Assembly (NCBI RefSeq): GCF_001550135.1
Contig: NZ_LRUE01000006.1
Span: 1 to 61,388 of the forward strand
Length of the DNA: 61,388 nt
Origin: Pseudoalteromonas shioyasakiensis
GTDB taxonomy: Bacteria; Pseudomonadota; Gammaproteobacteria; Enterobacterales; Alteromonadaceae
Direction of reading: 5' to 3'
In this document: positions 35,188 through 49,036 of the stretch, piece by piece
Layout: every line of letters starts with the position of its first letter
How positions within the stretch are numbered: position 1 is the stretch's first letter
Translations under genes and position numbers: made by a program
Notes under the pieces: model-generated
Told to the model about the DNA's origin: nothing
The model's database searches: none
What the model saw: the letters and a program-made list of their open reading frames with translations, nothing else

Positions 35188-35637
35188 ATGAAACGTGTAA
35201 TTACTTTAGCATTAGCGGGCTTATTAACAGCCTGTTCTAGCCAAATGCAAATGCCAAGCATCGACGATATTCTGCCAAGCAAAGAGCTTGACCGTACTAT
35301 GTACTTACGTGGTGATTTTACCTTGTGGGATGCTGAGCCGCAGTATAAATTAGAACAAGTTGCACCAGGCATATTTCAAACCGAGGTTAAGTTTTCAACG
35401 CCTGGTAAGGTATATGAATTCAAAGTAGCAGATGCTGATTTTAGCGAAGGCTATAACTGTGGTTACAGTGATATGGACCCAGCAGGGCAATCATTGGTTC
35501 TAGGCCAAGCCGCCAATGCCGACTGTAATACCATCTACAATTATTTCAGCTTTAAACCCGCTGCAAAAGGTGTGTATGTAGTGAGCTTTGATTACCGCAA
35601 TAGTAATCAACCAAAAGTGACAGTAACAAAGAAATAG
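35188..35637 (+). CDS. small lipoprotein, possible carbohydrate-binding-like beta fold
   Basis: A 149-aa predicted lipoprotein with signal peptide and lipobox LLTAC (Cys16). The mature part has an MYLRGDFTLWDAEPQYKL segment followed by FQTEVKFSTPGKVYEFKVADADF, a pattern like the beta-sandwich domains found with glycoside hydrolases of the amylase/pullulanase type. Two cysteines (CGYSDM and ADC) may form a disulfide. Its function is unknown. The gene is monocistronic, downstream of the glyS terminator and convergent with tusA. Confidence 0.7.
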   Translation: MKRVITLALAGLLTACSSQMQMPSIDDILPSKELDRTMYLRGDFTLWDAEPQYKLEQVAPGIFQTEVKFSTPGKVYEFKVADADFSEGYNCGYSDMDPAGQSLVLGQAANADCNTIYNYFSFKPAAKGVYVVSFDYRNSNQPKVTVTKK

Positions 35638-35720
35638 CTTTAAGCTTTCAGCTGTCAGTTTTAAGCCGATCGAGTGAGCGTTTAATATTGATAAATGCTC
35701 ACTTTTAATTTTAATTGATT

Positions 35721-35803
35721 AACTCGAAACTCGAAACTCGAAACTCGAAACTCGAAACTCGAAACTCGAAACTCGAAACTCGAAACTCGAAACTCGAAAC
35801 TCG
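35721..35803. repeat. heptanucleotide tandem repeat (AAACTCG, about 12 copies)
   Basis: A run of about 12 perfect copies of AAACTCG over 83 bp (the first copy lacks one base). It lies between two convergent genes and ends 3 bp before the end of tusA, so it is transcribed as the start of the tusA 3' UTR. Such perfect short repeats can change copy number by slippage. Confidence 0.95.
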
Positions 35804-35806
35804 TTG

Positions 35807-36046
35807 TTATAACCCTTTCTTCACCAAGTATCTATACGGTGCTTCTTTTACATCTTTTGCCACGAGAGTGTGATCCATAAAAGTACAAAAGCTTGGGATA
35901 TCACGGGTGGTTGATGGGTCGTCGGCGATGATCAGTAATGTTTCGCCATCTTTCATTTTACGTACTGCGCCACGCACCATCATGACAGGTTCTGGACAAC
36001 GAAGGCCAAGTGCATCTAATTGGTGATCGGGATTATCAAAACTCAT
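35807..36046 (-). CDS. tusA: sulfurtransferase TusA
   Basis: A 79-aa sulfur carrier with the family motif [15 protein letters not shown]; the persulfide-bearing Cys is Cys17. TusA takes sulfur from IscS and passes it to TusBCD-E for 2-thiouridine formation at tRNA position 34, linking it to the MnmE/MnmG pathway elsewhere in the window. It is a single gene, with the tandem repeat directly past its stop codon. Confidence 0.94.
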   Translation of the reverse strand: MSFDNPDHQLDALGLRCPEPVMMVRGAVRKMKDGETLLIIADDPSTTRDIPSFCTFMDHTLVAKDVKEAPYRYLVKKGL

Positions 36047-36137
36047 GGCTGACCTTTTAGGTGAAAGAGACGATTATTAAGCGGCTATTTTAACTTTCTA
36101 TTGCCGCCAGTTTCAATAAGTGAAAGCAAAGCAAATA

Positions 36138-36172
36138 AAAAAGGCGCACTGAGCAATTCAGTGCGCCTTTTT
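36138..36172. terminator. Rho-independent terminator after fadA
   Basis: A 15-bp perfect stem (AAAAAGGCGCACTGA/TCAGTGCGCCTTTTT) with a 5-nt loop, 27 bp after the fadA stop codon. Its symmetrical A/T runs suggest that it works in both directions. Confidence 0.9.
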
Positions 36173-36199
36173 ATCACCAAGATGTTTGGTGTGAGCTCG

Positions 36200-39531
<3,332 letters not shown>

Positions 39532-39558
39532 TATTATTCTCCCTAGTTTATTAACTAA

Positions 39559-39575
39559 GACTGGTACGATGAGTT
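39559..39575 (-). promoter_or_regulatory. possible FadR operator upstream of fadB
   Basis: GACTGGTACGATGAGTT matches the E. coli fadBA FadR site as I recall it at about 12 of 17 positions, and lies 28 bp before the fadB start. Evidence is weak; PsrA-type regulation is an alternative. Confidence 0.35.
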
Positions 39576-39726
39576 TGCATTTCAATCAGTGTGCTTGCTT
39601 TAAAATGAAAATGCAACGAAAAATTTACTGCGCTTTATCGCGATTGGTTAAAATATAGCTGGTTTGGTGCTAAGGTGTAGGAGAAGTTTTTTGTTATTAA
39701 TTCTTTAATTTTTGTTAAAGGTCATC

Positions 39727-41613
39727 ATGAAAAAACAACTCCTTGGTTGGACAGCTGCCGCATTACTTTTTCCTTTTTTTGCAGCTGAAGCCAACGATAA
39801 ACATGACGCTTTTTTAAAAGCAGAAAAAAAGGCGCGTTACGGTGATTATCAAGACATGAAAGAGGCGGCAAGTGGGCTTGACCACCCTTTGAAGCCTTAT
39901 GTCGAAAAGGCTTATTGGCAACGTAATCCGAGCCTTAAACACCAGACAGAAATCGAAAACTACCTCAATGTTTACCAAAACACGCCACTAGAGTGGCCTG
40001 TACGTAAGGCATGGCTTAATTACTTAAAAAAGTACAACAAAAAAGCGGCTTATATTCGTAACTATCGCGAAACAAGCAATAACGAATTGACCTGTCCTTA
40101 TTTAAGTTTTCAATTGGACTTAGGTGCGCCTGAAAAAGCCATCATGAATCAAGTGACTGATTTATGGGTGGTAGGAAAATCACAACCAAAAGAGTGCGAT
40201 AAGTTGTTCTCTCTTTGGAAGAAAAAAGGTTACCAGACCGAAGAGCGGGTTTGGCAGCGCATTAGCTTGGCTGCCGAAGGGGGCTCATCAAGTTTAATTC
40301 CATACTTAAAAACATTACTGCCTCGTGCTGACCAATATTTAGCTGATTTATATTTAAAGGTACGCAAAGATCCGAGTGCTTCAGCGGGCCTTTATCGCTA
40401 CAAGAAAAAATCTGCTAAAGAAGGGCAGATTGCGATTTATGGAGTTAAGCGCCTAGTATGGCGAGATAAAGACCTTGCACTGCGTGCCTGGGAAAAGCTC
40501 GAAACCATGTTCGATTACACAGACGAGCAAAAAGCGGATGTTTACTACAGTTTTGCCTTGTCGCTTGCTTCAAGTGGCCACCAACAAGCGCGCTTTTGGT
40601 TAAATAAAGTGCCTAAAGACCGTCAAACTAGAAAGTTAATGCAATGGCAACTTGGCAATATGTTAGAGAGACAAGATTGGTCTGGTATTGTGGCGTTTTT
40701 TACAGGCAAAGAAAACCTGAGCCTAGGTCAACAATATTGGTTGGCATATAGCTTAAACCAACGTGGTGAAGTCGAGCGTGCTCGTGAAATCTGGCAAACA
40801 GTGGCTAAAGAGCGTGATTATTACGGCTTTTTAGCATCTGCACGCTTAGGTATTCCGGTTAGCTTAAATAATAAAGAGATAAATATTAGTAATAAGCTAA
40901 AGCTTGAAGTGGCGAATGCTCCAGGCTTTAAGCGAGCTCGTGCTTTATATGAGCTTGAGCGCTTTACATCTGCGCGTCGTGAGTGGAATTATTTAACGGG
41001 TACATCAACCAAAGAAGAAAAGCTTGCTGCGTCATTGCTTGCTGCTGAACTTGATTGGTACGACAGTACTATCTACACCTTGGCGCAGTTAAAAGAGTGG
41101 GACTATGTCGACTTACGTTTCCCATTTGCGTTCAAAGATGTATTTGCAACATATAGCAGTCGCAGCCATATTGATGTTGCTTGGAGCATTGCAATTTCAC
41201 GCCGTGAAAGTTCTTTTGCGCCCGATGCGCGTTCTCATGCCAATGCCCATGGTTTAATGCAGTTGTTGCCAAGCACTGCTAAGTATATGAATAAAAGCTC
41301 TGTATCACGAAAACAGTTATACCAGCCTCGTACTAATATTCGCCTAGGTAGTGAGTATTTGCAGTATTTGAAAAAGAAAAATCATGGCAACGAAATCTTG
41401 GCAACGGCTTCTTATAATGCGGGTTATCATCGTATTAAACGCTGGATCCCAGAGCAAGCTATGCCAGCTGAGCTGTGGATTGAGTTAATTCCTTATACAG
41501 AAACACGAAACTACGTTAAGAATGTATTTGCTTACAGACAGGTTTATCACACTCGATTAGGACGCGATGGCAATGTTCTAGCGCCAATTCTTGATATGTC
41601 GATGGGTGGTTAA
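39727..41613 (+). CDS. slt: soluble lytic murein transglycosylase
   Basis: A 628-aa periplasmic Slt70-type enzyme that cleaves peptidoglycan and forms 1,6-anhydromuropeptides. The signal peptide ends near FFAAEA (about residue 22). A long alpha-helical U-shaped superhelix precedes the C-terminal SLT domain: ISRRESSFAPDARSHANAHG with the catalytic Glu, LMQLLPSTA, and ATASYNAGYHRIKRW. Start at ATG 39727 with AAAGG 6 nt upstream. It diverges from fadB. Confidence 0.95.
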   Translation: MKKQLLGWTAAALLFPFFAAEANDKHDAFLKAEKKARYGDYQDMKEAASGLDHPLKPYVEKAYWQRNPSLKHQTEIENYLNVYQNTPLEWPVRKAWLNYLKKYNKKAAYIRNYRETSNNELTCPYLSFQLDLGAPEKAIMNQVTDLWVVGKSQPKECDKLFSLWKKKGYQTEERVWQRISLAAEGGSSSLIPYLKTLLPRADQYLADLYLKVRKDPSASAGLYRYKKKSAKEGQIAIYGVKRLVWRDKDLALRAWEKLETMFDYTDEQKADVYYSFALSLASSGHQQARFWLNKVPKDRQTRKLMQWQLGNMLERQDWSGIVAFFTGKENLSLGQQYWLAYSLNQRGEVERAREIWQTVAKERDYYGFLASARLGIPVSLNNKEINISNKLKLEVANAPGFKRARALYELERFTSARREWNYLTGTSTKEEKLAASLLAAELDWYDSTIYTLAQLKEWDYVDLRFPFAFKDVFATYSSRSHIDVAWSIAISRRESSFAPDARSHANAHGLMQLLPSTAKYMNKSSVSRKQLYQPRTNIRLGSEYLQYLKKKNHGNEILATASYNAGYHRIKRWIPEQAMPAELWIELIPYTETRNYVKNVFAYRQVYHTRLGRDGNVLAPILDMSMGG

Positions 41614-43029
<1,416 letters not shown>

Positions 43030-43049
43030 CGATAAAGGTTAGTGAATAT

Positions 43050-43074
43050 TGGGGCCAATAGGCCCCATTTTTTT
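43050..43074 (+). terminator. Rho-independent terminator after pepQ
   Basis: The stem TGGGGCC/GGCCCCA with an AATA loop and a run of seven T, about 20 bp after pepQ. Confidence 0.85.
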
Positions 43075-43080
43075 AGATAA

Positions 43081-43704
<624 letters not shown>

Positions 43705-43799
43705 AATGTAAAAATAATACATTCCGTTTACTTACAATTAAGGCTGTAAGACAATAAACTGTATTAGCTAAACATTTAATAAGAAAGCGATACGCCTAG

Positions 43800-45251
43800 A
43801 TGCAATTTCGTACCATAATAAAAATTCTCGGCCAGCTGGTGGCGCTATTTAGTATCACTATGGTGCCTCCGGCACTGGTGTCTTTGATCTACAAAGACGG
43901 TGGTGGTGTGCCATTCGTTCTCGCTTTCATTTTTAGTGTTGTAATTGGTTTAGCAGCTTATTATCCAAACCGTCATGAGCATGGTGATCTTAAAGCCCGT
44001 GAAGGCTTCTTGATTGTAGTCTTGTTCTGGTTGGTACTAGGTACCTTCGCTGCGGTGCCTTTAGTGTTCTTACAAGAGCCTAATCTTTCCTTAGCTGACT
44101 CCGTATTTGAGGCCTTTTCTGGGCTGACAACAACAGGGGCTACCGTACTTACGGGCATAGAATACCTACCTAAATCAGTCCTCTTTTATCGCCAGCAACT
44201 GCAATGGCTAGGTGGTATGGGGATCATCGTACTCGCAGTCGCGGTACTGCCTATGCTAGGGGTCGGTGGTATGCAGCTATACCGTGCAGAAACACCTGGT
44301 CCGGTTAAAGACTCAAAAATGACACCGCGTATTGCCGATACCGCAAAGCATCTTTGGTATATCTATGTATCGCTGACGATAGCTTGTACGCTTGCGTATT
44401 GGGCTGCAGGAATGGATTGGTTTGATGCAATCTGTCATGCGTTCTCTACGATTGCGATAGGCGGCTTCTCTACCTACGATGCATCAATGGGGCAGTTTGA
44501 TAGCCCATTAATTAACTTTATTTGCGTAGTGTTTTTGCTGATCGCAGCCATTAACTTCTCGCTGCATTATGCGGCGGTAGCTTCACGCAATATTCGTGTT
44601 TATTTACGCGACCCTGAATTTAAAGTGTTCTTATTGATTCAATTAGCATTGGTCATTGTCTGCTTTACTGTGCTGTCATCAAATAATATTTATGCCGATG
44701 GTGATGAGACTCTCGACCAAGCTATGTTCCAAGCGGTATCAATGAGTACTACCGCGGGCTTTGCGACTGATAACTTCTCAGCATGGCCACTGTTCTTACC
44801 TATTTTACTTATTTTCTCAAGTTTTATTGGCGGCTGTGCCGGCTCTACCGGCGGTGGTATGAAGGTAGTGCGGGTGTTCTTACTTTACTTACAAGGTATT
44901 CGTGAGCTCAATCGTCTTGTGCACCCAAGAGCTATTTATTCAATTAAATTAGGCCGAAAAGCACTTCCAGATAAAGTTGTAGAAGCTGTTTGGGGCTTCT
45001 TCTCTGCGTATGCGTTAGTGTTCGTCATTATTATGTTGGCGCTGATGGGCACCGGCATGGATAACATCAGTGCATTCTCAGCAACAGCTGCTTGCTTAAA
45101 TAACTTAGGCCCAGGTTTAGGTGAAGTCGCTGCTCATTACGGAGCGATTTCTGATACGGCAAAATGGCTACTTACTATTGCGATGGTATTTGGTCGTTTA
45201 GAAATATTCACCCTGTTAGTGTTGTTTACGCCAACCTTCTGGCGAGGCTAA
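43800..45251 (+). CDS. trkH: Trk potassium uptake transporter, membrane subunit
   Basis: A 483-aa channel-like K+ transporter with four MPM repeats; filter loops can be seen at FSGLTTTGATVL, FSTIAIGGFSTY, MSTTAGFATDNF and ATAACLNNLGPG. The C-terminus LLVLFTPTFWRG is typical. TrkH works with the cytosolic NAD/ATP-sensing TrkA, which is encoded about 2.4 kb further right. Ribosome binding site is weak. Confidence 0.96.
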   Translation: MQFRTIIKILGQLVALFSITMVPPALVSLIYKDGGGVPFVLAFIFSVVIGLAAYYPNRHEHGDLKAREGFLIVVLFWLVLGTFAAVPLVFLQEPNLSLADSVFEAFSGLTTTGATVLTGIEYLPKSVLFYRQQLQWLGGMGIIVLAVAVLPMLGVGGMQLYRAETPGPVKDSKMTPRIADTAKHLWYIYVSLTIACTLAYWAAGMDWFDAICHAFSTIAIGGFSTYDASMGQFDSPLINFICVVFLLIAAINFSLHYAAVASRNIRVYLRDPEFKVFLLIQLALVIVCFTVLSSNNIYADGDETLDQAMFQAVSMSTTAGFATDNFSAWPLFLPILLIFSSFIGGCAGSTGGGMKVVRVFLLYLQGIRELNRLVHPRAIYSIKLGRKALPDKVVEAVWGFFSAYALVFVIIMLALMGTGMDNISAFSATAACLNNLGPGLGEVAAHYGAISDTAKWLLTIAMVFGRLEIFTLLVLFTPTFWRG

Positions 45252-45289
45252 CCATAGTAAGGTGATTATCTAGAAGTGGAGGCATTACT

Positions 45290-45946
45290 GTGCCAAAAAC
45301 TCAAAAACAACGTAATCTAGAAAAGCTAACCTGTATCCCTGCGGGTAGCTTGGTAGATGTTGAAATTACCACACCAACCGACAGTAAACGCGTAAAAACA
45401 GAATTTATTGGTTTGATGAATGATCAGTACATCATTATCAATTACCCATCAGCAAAGCGTTTAGCAAATGGTAGTGATTTCATCAAAGATGGGGTGATGG
45501 TCGTTATACGCGCGGTACTTGAAGCGGGTGGTGGGCAAGTAATTGCTTTTCGTCAGCAAATAAGCGCCTTGGCATCGCATCCTCACCGTTTAATTTTTCT
45601 CGAGTTTCCTAAGCAAGTGCAGCTTTATAGCTTACGTAGTGAAGCACGTATTCCTACGTTATTCCCTGCAAACTTAGTCATTGCAGAGCAAAAACTGGCA
45701 GGGCTTATTAAAGATATTTCACTCACAGGCGTGCAGTTTGATCTTAATAGCAAGGAGGACTTAAGCGCTTTTAAAGGGCAAAGCTGCCAAATCACACTTA
45801 GTAAACGTGAGTTTAATGGCACAGTATGTAGCGTGCGCAAAAGAGCAGGCGGTTTTATGTTCGGTGTACAGCTTGATACGAGTGAAGATGAAATGAAAGC
45901 GTTTATGAAAGAGCACTTAATTGACCTTTCTGTGTTGGATATCTAA
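45290..45946 (+). CDS. PilZ domain protein (YcgR-like, c-di-GMP binding)
   Basis: A 218-aa protein with an N-terminal YcgR-like beta domain (about 15-105) and a C-terminal PilZ domain. The c-di-GMP motif is intact: RSEAR (R116, R120) and DISLTG (D142, S144, G147). Proteins of this form slow the flagellar motor or regulate other outputs when c-di-GMP rises. GTG start with GGAGG 7 nt upstream. It follows trkH by 38 bp and may be co-transcribed; no flagellar genes are near. Confidence 0.88.
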   Translation: MPKTQKQRNLEKLTCIPAGSLVDVEITTPTDSKRVKTEFIGLMNDQYIIINYPSAKRLANGSDFIKDGVMVVIRAVLEAGGGQVIAFRQQISALASHPHRLIFLEFPKQVQLYSLRSEARIPTLFPANLVIAEQKLAGLIKDISLTGVQFDLNSKEDLSAFKGQSCQITLSKREFNGTVCSVRKRAGGFMFGVQLDTSEDEMKAFMKEHLIDLSVLDI

Positions 45947-46414
45947 TACCAATTCGCCATTTTGCAACAAAATGGCTATTTTCCTCGATTTAAACCTATA
46001 AATATTAAAATTAATTTATAAATAAATTAAAATAACAAATTAAATCAATATGTTATTAATTAAATTAATTTCGATTTTTTTCTTCAAGTTTTGTTGTTCA
46101 GATAGAGTTTATTTTCAAATTTCTAATTTTTCTGTTTTCTAATCCGAGTTAATCGCTATTGTCTCCATTTTAATCTTGGTAACTTATTGATTTTAAAAGA
46201 AGCGTAAAACCAACCACCGAGCTTGTTGCAAAACAGCAACAAAAAAATCGCGTTATTTCCCCCTAATTCTCGATATTTTAATTTAATGCACTGATTTTAT
46301 TGTTCTTTTTAACTTTGGCATCGAAGTTGAAATAGTCTTAGCGAACACAGAGAAAAACTGATTCAGGAACATATCCTTTATCACAGTTGAGACAACATTG
46401 AAGGAATAGTGATT
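45947..46414. other. AT-rich intergenic region with hairpins
   Basis: I see no gene. It begins with a 21-nt perfect hairpin GCCATTTTG-CAA-CAAAATGGC (45956-45976). The core TTTTGCAACAA recurs in inverted form near 46223-46233, inside another small hairpin (GTTGC/GCAAC, 46225-46240). Between them is very AT-rich sequence. The right part must contain the promoter of the first EF-hand gene. It could be a decayed or nonautonomous repeat element. Confidence 0.45.
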
Positions 46415-46624
46415 ATGAAAACGTTACACAAAACTTTAGCACTTGTAGCTCTTGCAACTTCATCAGCAGCGTTTGCCGCTGACTTTGACACACTGGATGT
46501 TAATGGCGATGGCGCTATCAGCAAAAGCGAAGCATCAGTAAGCGAAACGTTAATGAGCCAATTTAAAGAGCTTGATACAGACGGCAACGGTGAGCTGTCT
46601 AAACAAGAGTACTCAAAAGCTTAA
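46415..46624 (+). CDS. secreted EF-hand calcium-binding protein 1
   Basis: A 69-aa small protein: signal peptide MKTLHKTLALVALATSSAAFA, then two EF-hand loops, DVNGDGAISKSE and DTDGNGELSKQE, 12 residues each, separated by one helix-loop. It ends in YSKA. It probably binds Ca2+ in the periplasm or outside; no target is known. The ATG at 46415 is 9 nt after AAGGA, two codons inside a GTG frame. It is the first of four tandem paralogues. Confidence 0.85.
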   Translation: MKTLHKTLALVALATSSAAFAADFDTLDVNGDGAISKSEASVSETLMSQFKELDTDGNGELSKQEYSKA

Positions 46625-46691
46625 TTTCATTGTAAGGACACGCTGAAAAGGACTTCTAACTCAAGACAGCACATTTTGAAGGAATGACATT

Positions 46692-46904
46692 ATGAACACA
46701 GTAAATAAAACACTAGCACTTATGGCACTTGTATCTTCATCTGCAGCATTTGCGATGAGTGATTTCGATACTCTAGATGTTGATGGCAATGGTGTTATCA
46801 GCCAAAGCGAAGCATCGGTAGATGCAGAGCTAATGAGCAAATTCAGTGAATTAGACACTGACGGTAACGGTGAGTTATCGAAACAAGAATTTTCAAAAGC
46901 TTAA
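46692..46904 (+). CDS. secreted EF-hand calcium-binding protein 2
   Basis: A 70-aa paralogue of the preceding gene: signal peptide MNTVNKTLALMALVSSSAAFA, then loops DVDGNGVISQSE and DTDGNGELSKQE, ending FSKA. The second loop is identical to that of copy 1. GAAGGAAT precedes the ATG as in copies 1 and 3, and the gap to copy 1 is 67 bp. Confidence 0.85.
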   Translation: MNTVNKTLALMALVSSSAAFAMSDFDTLDVDGNGVISQSEASVDAELMSKFSELDTDGNGELSKQEFSKA

Positions 46905-47044
46905 TGTGATTAAGCAAAACCAGTTTATTTAGCTGATTAGTTCTGAGCTGCCAAAGACAGCCTAAATGGATAAGGGAATCCATGACAAAGGACAACACTG
47001 GAAGTGTGATCAGCTAACACTCTTAAAATTGAAGGAATATGATT

Positions 47045-47260
47045 ATGAAAACAGTAAACAAAACATTAGCTTTAATCGCTCTTGCATCTTCTTCAGCAGC
47101 TTTTGCAGCAACTGATTTTGACACCTTAGACGTAGACGGTAACGGCGTGGTTAGCAAAAGTGAAGCAGCCGTTGACGCAAAAATTATGTCGCAGTTTAAA
47201 ACATTAGACGTGAATGGCGACGGCGTTCTTACAGAAGCTGAGTTCTCTGAAGCCGAATAA
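47045..47260 (+). CDS. secreted EF-hand calcium-binding protein 3
   Basis: A 71-aa paralogue: signal peptide MKTVNKTLALIALASSSAAFA, loops DVDGNGVVSKSE and DVNGDGVLTEAE, ending FSEAE. I start at the ATG 47045, 9 nt after GAAGGA, rather than the ATG two codons earlier, which would be only 3 nt from it. A 140-bp gap to copy 2 carries small hairpins but no obvious terminator. Confidence 0.85.
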   Translation: MKTVNKTLALIALASSSAAFAATDFDTLDVDGNGVVSKSEAAVDAKIMSQFKTLDVNGDGVLTEAEFSEAE

Positions 47261-47346
47261 CTGAATTAATACGTAGTTATACCAATTTCCACTAAACAGG
47301 GATCTCAGAAACGGATTTCACTCTTTTCAAATTTAAGGTAGTTATT

Positions 47347-47565
47347 ATGAAACAGTTAAGCACAACAATCGCAATTTTAGCACTAGCAACGTCATCAGCA
47401 GCCTTTGCACAAGGCGTAAGCTTTTCAACATTCGATACTGACGGTGATGGTGTGATCAGCAAAGAGGAAGCGTCTGCAAATATGCAGCTTGAAAAGTTAT
47501 TTCCAGAGCTAGATAGTGATGGTAATGGCGAACTTTCAAAAGAAGAGTTCGCTCAAATTCAATAG
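47347..47565 (+). CDS. secreted EF-hand calcium-binding protein 4
   Basis: A 72-aa, more diverged paralogue: signal peptide MKQLSTTIAILALATSSAAFA, loops DTDGDGVISKEE and DSDGNGELSKEE, ending FAQIQ. The spacing between the two loops is the same as in the other copies. AAGG lies about 9 nt before the ATG. A terminator follows, closing the array. Confidence 0.85.
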   Translation: MKQLSTTIAILALATSSAAFAQGVSFSTFDTDGDGVISKEEASANMQLEKLFPELDSDGNGELSKEEFAQIQ

Positions 47566-47606
47566 AATCTTTTAGAAAAGTTAGGTACTTTCACTTCAAG
47601 AGTCGT

Positions 47607-47632
47607 AAAGCAGCTGTCATGGCTGCTTTTTT
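47607..47632 (+). terminator. Rho-independent terminator after the EF-hand array
   Basis: The stem AAAGCAGC/GCTGCTTT with a 7-nt loop and T-run lies between the last EF-hand gene and the end of trkA. Confidence 0.75.
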
Positions 47633-47647
47633 CGTTTATAAGCTTTT

Positions 47648-49024
47648 TTACAAGAAGATAGCACTTACTTGGAACAGCTTTTCAACAACTGTAATGTGCT
47701 TTTTATCAATCAAGAACATGATTACATGGTCGCCCGACTGAATAACCGTATCGTCATGGGCAATCAGTACATCATCGTTACGCACAATTGCACCAATGGT
47801 TGTTCCAGCAGGTAGTTTGATATCAGCAATTGCTCGGCCAACAACTTTAGAAGTATGCTCATCACCATGAGCGACAGCCTCAATGGCTTCTGCTGCGCCC
47901 TTACGTAACGAATAAACATTAACAATGTCACCACGGCGAACGTGTGTTAACAGCGCCGAGATAGTGGCTTGCTGAGGTGAAATAGCAATATCAATCTCAC
48001 CACCTTGAACTAGGTCTACATAAGCGCCACGCTGAATAAGCACCATGGTTTTTTGTGCGCCCATACGCTTTGCCAGCATCGCAGACATAATGTTTGCTTC
48101 ATCGTCGTTAGTAACCGCGATGAACACATCCACTTGTTCAATATGTTCTTCAGATAACAGTTCTTGATCAGAAGCATCGCCACAAAATACCACGGTGTTA
48201 TCAAGCATTTCAGAGAGCTGTGCTGCGCGCTCTTTATTGCGCTCAAGCAGCTTCACACTGTGGTTTTTCTCAAGTGAACGCGCAAGGCCCGCACCGATAT
48301 TACCACCACCAGCAATCATGATCTTTTTGTATGAACGTTCGAGCTTTTGCAGCTCATTCATAACTGCTCGAATATGCTTTGTTGCAGCGATAAAGAACAC
48401 TTCATCGTCCGCTTCGATAACCGTTGTGCCAAGCGGTTTAATCGCTTTACCTTGACGATAAATAGCCGCTACCCGGGTTTCGACATTCGGGATGTGCTCT
48501 TTCAAGGCTGAAAGTGCATAACCCACCAGCAAACCACCGTAATAGGCTTTCACCGCAACTAGCGATAACATGCCATCGGCAAATTGTAATACCTGTAAAG
48601 CACCCGGATAGTCGATTAAGCGACGAATATACTTAGTTACCAGCGCTTCTGGAGCAATGTAGTGGTCAACAGGTAAGTCGTCGTTATGAAATAGCTTTTC
48701 ACGGTACTTTAAGTATTGCTCTGAGCGAATACGGGCAATTTTGGTTGGCGTGTTAAAAATACTATAAGCAACCTGGCAAGCAACCATGTTCACTTCATCT
48801 GAACTGGTTACGGCAATAATCATATCGGCGTCTTCTGCGCCTGCGCGACGCAATACATCGGGATGCGCACTGTGGCCAGTAACACCTTGTAAGTCGTACT
48901 TATCTTGTAGCTCACGCAAACGGTTACCGTCGATATCGACAACGGTGATCTCATTTTGCTCACCTACGAGGTTTTCTGCCAGTGTGCCACCAACTTGTCC
49001 GGCACCGAGTATGATTATTTTCAT
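47648..49024 (-). CDS. trkA: Trk potassium uptake regulatory subunit TrkA
   Basis: A 458-aa cytosolic ring protein with two RCK (KTN) units. The first Rossmann motif is [11 protein letters not shown], the second [15 protein letters not shown], each followed by a TrkA-C domain. It gates TrkH in response to NAD(H) and ATP/ADP. It lies 12 bp after rsmB in the def-fmt-rsmB-trkA operon. Confidence 0.97.
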   Translation of the reverse strand: MKIIILGAGQVGGTLAENLVGEQNEITVVDIDGNRLRELQDKYDLQGVTGHSAHPDVLRRAGAEDADMIIAVTSSDEVNMVACQVAYSIFNTPTKIARIRSEQYLKYREKLFHNDDLPVDHYIAPEALVTKYIRRLIDYPGALQVLQFADGMLSLVAVKAYYGGLLVGYALSALKEHIPNVETRVAAIYRQGKAIKPLGTTVIEADDEVFFIAATKHIRAVMNELQKLERSYKKIMIAGGGNIGAGLARSLEKNHSVKLLERNKERAAQLSEMLDNTVVFCGDASDQELLSEEHIEQVDVFIAVTNDDEANIMSAMLAKRMGAQKTMVLIQRGAYVDLVQGGEIDIAISPQQATISALLTHVRRGDIVNVYSLRKGAAEAIEAVAHGDEHTSKVVGRAIADIKLPAGTTIGAIVRNDDVLIAHDDTVIQSGDHVIMFLIDKKHITVVEKLFQVSAIFL

Positions 49025-49036
49025 AGCTTGTTCTTA

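Noticed and set aside
35721..35803. CRISPR array at the heptanucleotide repeat
   Set aside because: Units are 7 bp with no spacers and no cas genes are near; a simple tandem repeat.
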